Shown one piece after another: positions 39,904-51,843 of a stretch of DNA of 64,000 nucleotides. Location of the stretch: NCBI GenBank assembly GCA_028274465.1, contig CM051455.1:70848985-70912984 (forward strand). The letters run 5' to 3'. Both the position numbers and the translations under genes were made by a program. The notes below the pieces were generated by a model that saw only the letters and a program-made list of their open reading frames with translations, ran no database searches and had not been told where the DNA came from. Origin of the DNA: Plantago ovata. Its lineage: Eukaryota; Streptophyta; Magnoliopsida; Lamiales; Plantaginaceae. Numbering within the stretch: the first letter of the stretch is position 1; each line of letters opens with the position of its first letter.

Positions 39904-40084
39904 AACATATAAGGGCGCCGCCTACCCATCATGCATGAACGGTCTACACGTAATGGATGCCACCTATCCATTCTAGTTCTAAACGCGGTCAAGCACATAA
40001 TGGGTGCCGCCTACCCATACATAAATACGCGGTCCGACATATAAGAGGGCGCCGCCTACCCTCGCATGCATAGCGGTCGAACGG
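39904..40084 (-). repeat. Four tandem hairpin repeats with conserved loop
   Basis: Four degenerate repeats of 42-47 bp, with core gccgcct at 39917, 40006 and 40051 and gccacct at 39959. Each core is flanked by inverted arms: atggat/atccat (repeat 2), atgggt/acccat (repeat 3), gaggg/ccctc (repeat 4), and a weak ggg/ccc (repeat 1). The arms change together while the loop stays, which suggests selection on RNA pairing. A gcggtc word follows repeats 2, 3 and 4, and ggtc follows repeat 1. Confidence 0.8.
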
Positions 40085-40568
40085 AATGTAAAATACATGG
40101 TATTTAAACATGCATTGTCAAACAATAGCATATAGAGCATATGAAACAAGTAGTAGCCTATGTGGATGACAAATGACTTCATAATTTCATTATGAAAATT
40201 ATAATCCCATACTTATAATCTCTATGAAATAATTGAAAATTTGGACTAGATTGAATATTCGAAAATTCTATTGACCAAGTAGCAATTTTCGAAAACCCGA
40301 AGGACTTAATTGTAATTTCAAAAACCTTAGAGGTGTTAAATCTAAAATTCAAAAGTAGAAGGACTAATTTGCAATAAAAAATAAATTGATAAATTACAAA
40401 TAAGTCCTTTAACTTTATACTAATTAAATTTAACGCCTCCAGTTTAAAACAATTGCAATTAAATCATATTTATATTCCAAATATAAAATTCAATCCTCAA
40501 AACTTTCAAAATTCGATTTTGGGTCCAATCCGAAAATATATATATATATATATATTTTTTTTGAAAAC

Positions 40569-40791
40569 GTGGGACGGGACCCCCGTCCCCCGCGGCCCCG
40601 GGCGCCCGGCGCCCGCGGCACGCGGGTACCGGCGCCGCGGCCCCCGGGCAACCGGCGCCAGCGACACGCGGGCACCGGTGCCTAGCGCCCGTGCCGCGGG
40701 CACAGCGCCTGCGGCACGCAGGCCCCGGGTGCCTGCGGCGGCAAGAGCCCGGGCGGCCGGTCGCCGCCTGCGTCGCCCAGGCGGCCCGGTC
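40569..40791. repeat. GC-rich low-complexity block in the leader
   Basis: Almost entirely G and C, within DNA that is otherwise strongly AT-rich. It contains many overlapping inverted words (ggtaccggcgcc, gtgccgcgggcac, gcctgcggcacgcaggc) and recurrences of gcggcacgc and gcaccggtgcc, so it can fold into very stable stems. It sits between AT runs, and the 11-base word ttttttgaaaa occurs on each side (40557 and 40821). Arginine/alanine/proline-rich open frames here are composition artefacts. Confidence 0.8.
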
Positions 40792-40958
40792 GAAAATTAT
40801 ATATATATATAAAAAAAAAATTTTTTGAAAAAATATAAATTCTAAATTTATATAAAAAATAAAACTTTTGAAAATCGAATTTATCATAGAATCAATCGCA
40901 TCCACATATATACAAAATCGTACAATATATATACGTATATACGTAATCAATTAACCAA

Positions 40959-40970
40959 GCTGTGATACCA
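40959..40970 (-). promoter_or_regulatory. Primer-binding site for initiator-Met tRNA
   Basis: On the minus strand it reads tggtatcacagc, one base from the 5' LTR end. This equals the standard copia site complementary to the 3' end of initiator-Met tRNA except for a C in place of G at the ninth base. The tRNA would prime first-strand DNA synthesis here. Confidence 0.9.
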
Positions 40971-40971
40971 C

Positions 40972-42964
40972 TGTAAGAAAATATGGTCAGAGTTACCCCT
41001 AGGGTACGCAGCGGAATTTTTAAAAAATTTCTTAACATACAGGTTAATTGATTATGCATATGTCGTATATATATAAACACGTCAATTAGAAGACTAACCT
41101 TACTTCCAAAGCAGCTTCCAAGTCTTCTCCTTCGTCGAAGTCGAAGATATATGCAATACTCTGTATATCTGCAAGACAATAAGAGTTAGTTTCCAGCTCC
41201 TAGAACCTCAACCTTGGTATCCACGGATGAACAGCCTATCGGAAGAATGCTAGGATATTCCTTTTGTGACCAAGAAGACGGGGCGGCAATTCCCTCCGGT
41301 GGTGGTGCGCGCGCGTGAGGCTAACGGAGGAAGGGAGAGTTTTATTTTCTCTAAGAAAACTGGGTAGAATAACTGTGTCTGAAATTGTGTGTAAAACTCT
41401 CTCTAATAGTCTAATATATATAGTAGTCTATAGAAGCCTAAAGTAAAAGCAATTAGACTTCGTAAAGGAATAAGAATCTAATTCTTATCGTACAAGGAAA
41501 CCAATATCAAGTCTAGATTCATTCCCAATCAAATTAAAACTCAATCATGAAAATCTAACTTATCCCTTGGACTTCCAATAGAGGTGGGTCCCACTTTTGG
41601 GACCCACTTATATTTCTAAGGCAATCCAAACTCCAAGTAGATTTTGCCCAAGTGCATATGTCAATTCTAAATCAACATATCCTTTATAATCAAACTTCCA
41701 TTATATTTCCAAAATATAATCTTTAATTGTATTTACATAAAATACAATTAATTTAGCCAATTCAATTAACAATTCCAAATTATTAATTGAGCCACCAAAT
41801 ATTATAATTAATTCCAAATCGATTATAATCCATCAATCACAATTAATTCCAAATTAATTGCGATTCCATCTTCAACGATATTCTGATAGACTGAATCACC
41901 ACATAGTGTAACCCATAGGGCCTCATTGTATTAAGCAAGTCCTAGACTAGGCAACATGGAATTCCTAGACGGTTCCATTTGCAATATTAATACGTGAGGA
42001 CGTTTGAGAGGTTTCTCAAAGCTAACCCTTTCGTTGCGAAGCCTGTTGCGCTCAACGCGGCGATGGTAACGTCCCTTCATCTGACTTGATCGAATGTATC
42101 TAGGATCGATGAAGTGTCTATCCCAATAATACATCCACGGGCGTCTCAGGGAGTTGCTTGGTTAAGATATACTTATGACCATCATAATATATCATTTGCA
42201 CTGGGCAGTGACTTTACCAACACAACTATGCAGACTATGAGCAGTGCTCTCCTGTGCTACACTTGAGAGATGAATCCTTCACAGAATCACTTATCACCCC
42301 CATTTGTATTTAGCCATAATCCTGGATCGTGTCTTAGGTCAGCTGCTTATTCAGAACTGACATCGCCGGGTCCACCAAGGATATGGGGCAACAAATGTGA
42401 TGATAAAGTCCTGTAAGTGCAAAGGACGAATGGCATCACTTCGACAACTCACCGGTTCCCATAGACATGTCGGTGTAGAGTATACATCGATGGGAGTGTC
42501 CGGTGGGTACTTCCATTGTTCGATAAAGCTTCTTCGAACAACTATGCGCAGTTATGGGAACATTCCTTGATTGTCCAACAATCCGTTCTGTGCCGTGGGA
42601 TCGGCTCACACTTGCTCCAACAAGTATAACCTCCACGCATATTAGTCTTGTCAGGTTCATTCAGACTCCCACATCCGAGATGTACCACGACTAGGGTGAG
42701 TTTGGGATAGATGATAACTCACATAGCTCCCACTAACTGTGTGATCGGTCATCTATCCGAGGGGACATGTTTAATATCAATCAGACAGTAATAAAGATAT
42801 GACATGCTGCAGCCTGGTGTAATATAAATATGAAAGCGATACTCAATAGTAAAATGCAACAAACATATATTATATTACGTTGACCTGTGTAATAGTACAT
42901 ATATGTCCTCTATAAGGGCACCATGCCCTTAGTAAGGACTGTCTCTAGGACATATACACTATCA
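40972..42964 (-). repeat. 5' LTR of the copia element (1993 bp)
   Basis: Starts tgtaagaaaatatgg and ends acactatca on the plus strand, as the left LTR does. A 60 bp segment present in the left LTR is missing between 41584 and 41585, and the 21 bp piece near 33182 is missing near 41124. From about 42240 to the end it carries bases typical of the tandem array rather than of its partner LTR: ctatgcgcag, gggaacattcc, gttcgataaag, catgtttaatatc, cctgtgtaatag and actcaatag. The LTR is therefore a mosaic. The promoter of the element should lie in it, but no TATA box is assigned. Confidence 0.92.
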
Positions 42965-44740
42965 ATTCTTTATGTGGCCAAGAAGATGGGGCGGCGATTT
43001 TCCTCCTGTGGAGAGTGGCGCGTGCGGCTAGGGTATAGAGGTAGGGGAGAACGTTTTATTTTCTCTAAGAAAGGTAGAATAATTCTCTAAGAATTCGGCA
43101 TTGAAAAAACTCTCTAATGACCTACTTATATAGTAGTCAATAGAAGCCTAAAGAAGATTCTTTTAGACTTCATAAAGAAATAAGAACTCTAATTCTTATT
43201 GCACAAGGAAACCAATCTAAGTCTAGATTCATTCCCAATTAAGTTAGAACTCAATTAGAAAAATCTAACTTAACCCTTGACTTCTAATATGGGAAGGAGT
43301 CGAAACTCCCTCCCATACTACTACTACACGCAGCCGGCCAAGGGGGATTATGCGAGTCCCAATTTTGGGACCCACTTATAATTTGAAGGCAATTCAAACT
43401 CTAAGTAGATTTTTCCCATGTGCATATATTAATTTAAAATTAATATATCATTTCAAATCAAACCTCTATTATATTTCTAAAATATAATCTTTAAATGTAT
43501 TTACATAAAATACAATTAATCAATCAATTCAATTAATAATTCCAAATTATTAATTGAGCCACAAATAATTATAATTAATTCCAAATCAATTATAATTCAT
43601 CAATCATAATTAATTCTAAATTAATTGCGATTCCATCTTCAAGGATATTCGGATAAGCTTAATCACCGCATAGTGTGACCCATAGGGCCCCATTGTATTA
43701 AGCAAGTGCTACACTAGGCAACATGGAATTCCTAGACGGTTCCATTTGCAATATTAATACATGAGAACGTTTGAGAGGTTTCTCAAATAAAACCCTTTCG
43801 TTGTGAAGTATGTTGCGCTCAACGCGGCGATGGTAACGTCCCTTCATCTGACTGACTCGAATGCATCCAGGATCGATGATGTGTCTATCCCAATAATACA
43901 TCCACGGGCGTCTTCAGTGAGTTGCTTGGTGAATCCAATATTTATTATGACTATCATAGTAATATTGATACGCTATCCAGCGGTTTAACCAATCACAACT
44001 ATGAACGACTATGAGCAGTGCTCTCCTGTGCTACACGTCAGAGATGAATCCTTCACAGAATCACTTATCACCCCCATATGTATGTAGCCATAATCCTGGA
44101 TCGTGTCTTGGGTCAACTGCTTATTCAGAGCTGACATCGACGGGTCCACCAAGGATATGGGGCAACAAATGTGATGATAAAGTCCTGTAAGTGCAAAGGA
44201 CGAATGGCATCCCTTCGACAACTCACCGGTTCCCATAGACACGTCGGTGTAGAGTATACATCGATGAGAGTGTCCGGTGGGTACTTCCATTGTTCGATAA
44301 AGCTTCTTCGAACAACTATGCGCAGTTATGGGAACATTCCTTGATTGTCCAACAATCCGTTCTGTGGCCGTGGGATCGGCTCACACTTGCTCCAACAAGT
44401 ATAACCTCCACGCATACTAGTCTTGTCAGGTTCATTCAGACTCCCACATCCGAGATGTACCACGACTAGGGAGAGTTTGGGATAGATGATAACTCACATA
44501 GCTCCCACTAACTGTGTGATCGGTCATCTATACGAGGGGACATGTTTAATATCAATACAGACAGTAATAAAGATATGACATGCTGCAGCCTGGTATAATA
44601 TAAATATGAAAGCGATACTCAATAGTAAAATGCAACAAACATATATTATATTACGTTGACCTGTGTAATAGTACATATATGTCCTCTATAAGGTCACCAT
44701 GCCCTTAGTAAGGACTGTCTCTAGGACATATACACTATCA
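42965..44740 (-). repeat. LTR-array unit 1
   Basis: First full unit, joined to the 5' LTR terminus. Private or rare bases: ggcgcgtgcgg near 43017, gaagtatgttg near 43805, tatacgagg near 44530, cctggtataat near 44589. It shares cacgtcagag (44035) and cgatgagag (44262) only with unit 8. Confidence 0.93.
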
Positions 44741-46516
44741 ATTCTTTATGTGGCCAAGAAGATGGGGCGGCGATTTTCCTCCGGTGGAGAGTGGCGCGCG
44801 CGGCTAGGGTATAGAGGTAGGGGAGAACGTTTTATTTTCTCTAAGAAAGGTAGAATAATTCTCTAAGAATTCGGCATTGAAAAAACTCTCTAATGACCTA
44901 CATATATAGAAGTCAATAGAAGCCTAAAGAAGATTCTTTTAGACTTCATAAAGGAATAAGAACTCTAATTCTTATTGCACAAGGAAACCAATCTAAGTTT
45001 AGATTCATTCCCAATTAAGTTAGAACTCAATTAGGAAAATCTAACTTAACCCTTGACTTCTAATATGGGAAGGAGTCGAAACTCCCTCCCATACTACTAC
45101 TACATGCAGCCGGCCAAGGGGGATTATGCGAGTCCCAATTTTGGGACCCACTTATAATTCGAAGGCAATTCAAACTCTAAGTAGATTTTTTCCATGTGCA
45201 TATATTAATTTAAAATTAATATATCATTTCAAATCAAACCTCTATTATATTTCTAAAATATAATCTTTAAATGTATTTACATAAAATACAATTAATCAAT
45301 CAATTCAATTAATAATTCCAAATTATTAATTGAGCCACAAATAATTATAATTAATTCCAAATCAATTATAATTCATCAATCATAATTAATTCTAAATTAA
45401 TTGCGATTCCATCATCAAGGATATTCGGATAAGCTTAATCACCGCATAGTGTGACCCATAGGGCCCCATTGTATTAAGCAAGTGCTACACTAGGCAACAT
45501 GGAATTCCTAGACGGTTCCATTTGCAATATTAATACATGAGAACGTTTGAGAGGTTTCTCAAATAAAACCCTTTCGTTGTGAAGTCTGTTGCGCTCAACG
45601 CGGCGATGGTAACGTCCCTTCATCTGACTGACTCGAATGCATCCAGGATCGATGATGTGTCTATCCCAATAATACATCCACGGGCGTCTTCAGTGAGTTG
45701 CTTGGTGAATCCAATATTTATTATGACTATCATAGTAATATTGATACGCTATCCAGCGGTTTAACCAATCACAACTATGAATGACTATGAGCAGTGCTCT
45801 CCTGTGCTACACGTGAGAGATGAATCCTTCACAGAATCACTTATCACCCCCATATGTATGTAGCCATAATCCTGGATCGTGTCTTGGGTCAACTGCTTAT
45901 TCAGAGCTGACATCGACGGGTCCACCAAGGATATGGGGCAACAAATGTGATGATAAAGTCCTGTAAGTGCGAAGGACGAATGACATCCCTTCGACAACTC
46001 ACCGGTTCCCATAGACACGTCGGTGTAGAGTATACATCGATGGGAGTGTCCGGTGGGTACTTCCATTGTTCGATAAAGCTTCTTCGAACAACTATGCGCA
46101 GTTATGGGAACATTCCTTGATTGTCCAACAATCCGTTCTGTGGCCGTGGGATCGGCTCACACTTGCTCCAACAAGTATAACCTCCACGCATACTAGTCTT
46201 GTCAGGTTCATTCAGACTCCCACATCCGAGATGTACCACGACTAGGGAGAGTTTGGGATAGATGATAACTCACATAGCTCCCACTAACTGTGTGATCGGT
46301 CATCTATCCGAGGGGACATGTTTAATATCAATACAGACAGTAATAAAGATATGACATGCTGCAGCCTAGTGTAATATAAATATGAAAGCGATACTCAATA
46401 GTAAAATGCAACAAACATATATTATATTACGTTGACCTGTGTAATAGTACATATATGTCCTCTATAAGGGCACCATGCCCTTAGTAAGGACTGTCTCTAG
46501 GACATATACACTATCA
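44741..46516 (-). repeat. LTR-array unit 2
   Basis: Rare bases: tacatgcagccgg near 45101, gatttttttccatg near 45186, gaatgactatgag near 45779. It otherwise resembles unit 1 in its first half. Confidence 0.93.
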
Positions 46517-48291
46517 ATTCTTTATGTGGCCAAGAAGATGGGGCGGCGATTTTCCTCCGGTGGAGAGTGGCGCGCGCGGCTAGGGTATAGAGGTAGGGGA
46601 GAACGTTTTATTTTCTCTAAGAAAGGTAGAATAATTCTCTAAGAATTCGGCATTGAAAAAACTCTCTAATGACCTACTTATATAGAAGTCAATAGAAGCC
46701 TAAAGAAGATTCTTTTAGACTTCATAAAGGAATAAGAACTCTAATTCTTATTGCACAAGGAAACCAATCTAAGTCTAGATTCATTCCCAATTAAGTTAGA
46801 ACTCAATTAGGAAAATCTAACTTAACCCTTGACTTCTAATATGGGAAGGAGTCGAAACTCCCTCCCATACTACTACTACACGCAGCCGGCCAAGGGGGAT
46901 TATGCGAGTCCCAATTTTGGGACCCACTTATAATTCGAAGGCAATTCAAACTCTAAGTAGATTTTCCCATGTGCATATATTAATTTTAAATTAATATATC
47001 ATTTCAAATCAAACCTCTATTATATTTCAAAAATATAATCTTTAAATGTATTTACATAAAATACAAATAATCAATCAATTCAATTAATAATTCCAAATTA
47101 TTAATTGAGCCACAAATAATTATAATTAATTCCAAATCAATTATAATTCATCAATCACAATTAATTCTAAATTAATTGTGATTCCATCTTCAAGGATATT
47201 CGGATAAGCTTAATCACCGCATAGTGTGACCCATAGGGCCCCATTATATTAAGCAAGTGCTACACTAGGCAACATGGAATTCCTAGACGGTTCCATTTGC
47301 AATATTAATACATGAGAACGTTTGAGAGGTTTCTTAAAGAAAACCCTTTCGTTGTGAAGTCTGTTGCGCTCAACGCGGCGATGGTAACGGCCCTTCATCT
47401 GACTGACTCGAATGCATCCAGGATCGATGATGTGTCTATCCCAATAATACATCCACGGGCGTCTTCAAAGAGTTGCTTGGTGAATCCAATATTTATTATG
47501 ACTATCATAGTAATATTGATACGCTATCCAGCGGTTTAACCAATCACAACTATGAACGACTATGAGCAGTGCTCTCCTGTGCTACACGTGAGAGATGAAT
47601 CCTTCACAGAATCACTTATCACCCCCATATGTATGTAGCCATAATCCTTGATCGTGTCTTGGGTCAACTGCTTATTCAGAGCTGACATCGACGGGTCCAC
47701 CAAGGATATGGGGCAACAAATGTGATGATAAAGTCCTGTAAGTGCGAAGGACGAATGGCATCCCTTCGACAACTCACCGGTTCCCATAGACACGTCGGTG
47801 TAGAGTATACATCGATGGGAGTGTCCGGTGGGTACTTCCATTGTTCGATAAAGCTTCTTCGAACAACTATGCGCAGTTATGGGAACATTCCTTGATTGTC
47901 CAACAATCCGTTCTGTGGCCGTGGGATCGGCTCACACTTGCTCCAACAAGTATAACCTCCACGCATACTAGTCTTGTCAGGTTCATTCAGACTCCCACAT
48001 CCGAGATGTACCACGACTAGGGAGAGTTTGGGATAGATGATAACTCACATAGCTCCCACTAACTGTGTGATCGGTCATCTATCCGAGGGGACATGTTTAA
48101 TATCAATACAGACAGTAATAAAGATATGACATGCTGCAGCCTAGTGTAATATAAATATGAAAGCGATACTCAATAGTAAAATGCAACAAACATATATTAT
48201 ATTACGTTGACCTGTGTAATAGTACATATATGTCCTCTATAAGGGCACCATGCCCTTAGTAAGGACTGTCTCTAGGACATATACACTATCA
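46517..48291 (-). repeat. LTR-array unit 3 (1775 bp)
   Basis: One base shorter than the rest, from a T-run near 46962 (gattttcccatg). It founds a subgroup with units 4 and 5: taattttaaattaat, cttaaagaaaacc, aacggcccttc, cttcaaagagttg and taatccttgatcg. Confidence 0.93.
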
Positions 48292-50067
48292 ATTCTTTAT
48301 GTGGCCAAGAAGATGGGGCGGCGATTTTCCTCCGGTGGAGAGTGGCGCGCGCGGCTAGGGTATAGAGGTAGGGGAGAACGTTTTATTTTCTCTAATAAAG
48401 GTAGAATAATTCTCTAAGAATTCGGCATTGAAAAAACTCTCTAATGACCTACTTATATAGAAGTCAATAGAAGCCTAAAGAAGATTCTTTTAGACTTCAT
48501 AAAGGAATAAGAACTCTAATTCTTATTGCACAAGGAAACCAATCTAAGTCTAGATTCATTCCCAATTAAGTTAGAACTCAATTAGGAAAATCTAACTTAA
48601 CCTTTGACTTCTAATATGGGAAGGAGTCGAAACTCCCTCCCATACTACTACTACACGCAGCCGGCCAAGGGGGATTATGCGAGTCCCAATTTTGGGACCC
48701 ACTTATAATTCGAAGGCAATTCAAACTCTAAGTAGATTTTTCCCATGTGCATATATTAATTTTAAATTAATATATCATTTCAAATCAAACCTCTATTATA
48801 TTTCAAAAATATAATCTTTAAATGTATTTACATAAAATACAAATAATCAATCAATTCAATTAATAATTCCAAATTATTAATTGAGCCACAAATAATTATA
48901 ATTAATTCCAAATCAATTATAATTCATCAATCACAATTAATTCTAAATTAATTGTGATTCCATCTTCAAGGATATTCGGATAAGCTTAATCACCGCATAG
49001 TGTGACCCATAGGGCCCCATTATATTAAGCAAGTGCTACACTAGGCAACATGGAATTCCTAGACGGTTCCATTTGCAATATTAATACATGAGAACGTTTG
49101 AGAGGTTTCTTAAAGAAAACCCTTTCGTTGTGAAGTCTGTTGCGCTCAACGCGGCGATGGTAACGGCCCTTCATCTGACTGACTCGAATGCATCCAGGAT
49201 CGATGATGTGTCTATCCCAATAATACATCCACGGGCGTCTTCAAAGAGTTGCTTGGTGAATCCAATATTTATTATGACTATCATAGTAATATTGATACGC
49301 TATCCAGCGGTTTAACCAATCACAACTATGAACGACTATGAGCAGTGCTCTCCTGTGCTACACGTGAGAGATGAATCCTTCACAGAATCACTTATCACCC
49401 CCATATGTATGTAGCCATAATCCTTGATCGTGTCTTGGGTCAACTGCTTATTCAGAGCTGACATCGACGGGTCCACCAAGGATATGGGGCAACAAATGTG
49501 ATGATAAAGTCCTGTAAGTGCGAAGGACGAATGGCATCCCTTCGACAACTCACCGGTTCCCATAGACACGTCGGTGTAGAGTATACATCGATGGGAGTGT
49601 CCGGTGGGTACTTCCATTGTTCGATAAAGCTTCTTCGAACAACTATGCGCAGTTATGGGAACATTCCTTGATTGTCCAACAATCCGTTCTGTGGCCGTGG
49701 GATCGGCTCACACTTGCTCCAACAAGTATAACCTCCACGCATACTAGTCTTGTCAGGTTCATTCAGACTCCCACATCCGAGATGTACCACGACTAGGGAG
49801 AGTTTGGGATAGATGATAACTCACATAGCTCCCACTAACTGTGTGATCGGTCATCTATCCGAGGGGACATGTTTAATATCAATACAGACAGTAATAAAGA
49901 TATGACATGCTGCAGCCTAGTGTAATATAAATATGAAAGCGATACTCAATAGTAAAATGCAACAAACATATATTATATTACGTTGACCTGTGTAATAGTA
50001 CATATATGTCCTCTATAAGGGCACCATGCCCTTAGTAAGGACTGTCTCTAGGACATATACACTATCA
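48292..50067 (-). repeat. LTR-array unit 4
   Basis: Subgroup of units 3-5. Private: tctctaataaagg near 48391 and taacctttgac near 48598. Confidence 0.93.
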
Positions 50068-51843
50068 ATTCTTTATGTGGCCAACAAGATGGGGCGGCGA
50101 TTTTCCTCCGGTGGAGAGTGGCGCGCGCGGCTAGGGTATAGAGGTAGGGGAGAACGTTTTATTTTCTCTAAGAAAGGTAGAATAATTCTCTAAGAATTCG
50201 GCATTGAAAAAACTCTCTAATGACCTACTTATATAGAAGTCAATAGAAGCCTAAAGAAGATTCTTTTAGACTTCATAAAGGAATAAGAACTCTAATTCTT
50301 ATTGCACAAGGAAACCAATCTAAGTCTAGATTCATTCCCAATTAAGTTAGAACTCAATTAGGAAAATCTAACTTAACCCTTGACTTCTAATATGGGAAGG
50401 AGTCGAAACTCCCTCCCATACTACTACTACACGCAGCCGGCCAAGGGGGATTATGCGAGTCCCAATTTTGGGACCCACTTATAATTCGAAGGCAATTCAA
50501 ACTCTAAGTAGATTTTTCCCATGTGCATATATTAATTTTAAATTAATATATCATTTCAAATCAAACCTCTATTATATTTCAAAAATATAATCTTTAAATG
50601 TATTTACATAAAATACAAATAATCAATCAATTCAATTAATAATTCCAAATTATTAATTGAGCCACAAATAATTATAATTAATTCCAAATCAATTATAATT
50701 CATCAATCACAATTAATTCTAAATTAATTGTGATTCCATCTTCAAGGATATTCGGATAAGCTTAATCACCGCATAGTGTGACCCATAGGGCCCCATTATA
50801 TTAAGCAAGTGCTACACTAGGCAACATGGAATTCCTAGACGGTTCCATTTGCAATATTAATACATGAGAACGTTTGAGAGGTTTCTTAAAGAAAACCCTT
50901 TCGTTGTGAAGTCTGTTGCGCTCAACGCGGCGATGGTAACGGCCCTTCATCTGACTGACTCGAATGCATCCAGGATCGATGATGTGTCTATCCCAATAAT
51001 ACATCCACGGGCGTCTTCAAAGAGTTGCTTGGTGAATCCAATATTTATTATGACTATCATAGTAATATTGATACGCTATCCAGCGGTTTAACCAATCACA
51101 ACTATGAACGACTATGAGCAGTGCTCTCCTGTGCTACACGTGAGAGATGAATCCTTCACAGAATCACTTATCACCCCCATATGTATGTATCCATAATCCT
51201 TGATCGTGTCTTGGGTCAACTGCTTATTCAGAGCTGACATCGACGGGTCCACCAAGGATATGGGGCAACAAATGTGATGATAAAGTCCTGTAAGTGCGAA
51301 GGACGAATGGCATCTCTTCGACAACTCACCGGTTCCCATAGACACGTCGGTGTAGAGTATACATCGATGGGAGTGTCCGGTGGGTACTTCCATTGTTCGA
51401 TAAAGCTTCTTCGAACAACTATGCGCAGTTATGGGAACATTCCTTGATTGTCCAACAATCCGTTCTGTGGCCGTGGGATCGGCTCACACTTGCTCCAACA
51501 AGTATAACCTCCACGCATACTAGTCTTGTCAGGTTCATTCAGACTCCCACATCCGAGATGTACCACGACTAGGGAGAGTTTGGGATAGATGATAACTCAC
51601 ATAGCTCCCACTAACTGTGTGATCGGTCATCTATCCGAGGGGACATGTTTAATATCAATACAGACAGTAATAAAGATATGACATGCTGCAGCCTAGTGTA
51701 ATATAAATATGAAAGCGATACTCAATAGTAAAATGCAACAAAAATATATTATATTATGTTGACCTGTGTAATAGTACATATATGTCCTCTATAAGGTCAC
51801 CATGCCCTTAGTAAGGACTGTCTCTAGGACATATACACTATCA
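50068..51843 (-). repeat. LTR-array unit 5
   Basis: Subgroup of units 3-5 in most of its length. It starts with ggccaacaagatgg, shared with unit 6, and its last ~110 bp carry caaaaatatatt and attatgttgacc, shared with units 6 and 7. Private: gtatgtatcc near 51184 and catctcttcg near 51311. Confidence 0.93.

Larger units (their letters stand above)
39336..40958 (-). other. Untranslated leader of the copia element
   Basis: About 1.6 kb between the primer site and gag, with no supported gene. It contains, from gag outward, an AT microsatellite near 39830-39848, a cluster of four hairpin repeats (39904-40084), a stretch of AT-rich sequence with ggactaatttg/ggacttaattg words (40250-40440), and a GC-rich block (40569-40791) between AT runs. 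Long leaders are usual in this copia group, where they carry RNA packaging and dimer signals; which part does that here is not visible. Confidence 0.8.
33024..42964 (-). mobile_element. Ty1/copia LTR retrotransposon, BARE/Angela/Tork-like, full structure but dead
   Basis: The element has two LTRs with TG and CA ends, a polypurine tract next to the 3' LTR, a gag-pol region in the copia order (Gag, protease, integrase, reverse transcriptase, RNase H) and a primer site matching initiator-Met tRNA next to the 5' LTR. It reads on the minus strand, so its 5' LTR is on the right. Total length is 9941 bp with a 5870 bp internal part. Integrase before reverse transcriptase marks it as copia; the [17 protein letters not shown] wording and ~2 kb LTRs suit the Angela/BARE group, by recall of the family only. 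Four in-frame stops and one frameshift make it non-autonomous. It has no target-site duplication: the left flank is satellite (agata), the right flank is the LTR-derived array (attct). Confidence 0.93.

Noticed and set aside
39422-40182. Two 65-67 codon minus-strand frames in the leader
   Set aside because: No domain, no family resemblance, and one overlaps the hairpin repeats.
40453-40950. Open frames of 119 and 163 codons across the leader GC block
   Set aside because: Their products are Ala/Arg/Pro/Gly-rich in the GC part and Ile/Tyr-rich in the AT part on both strands, as expected from composition alone.
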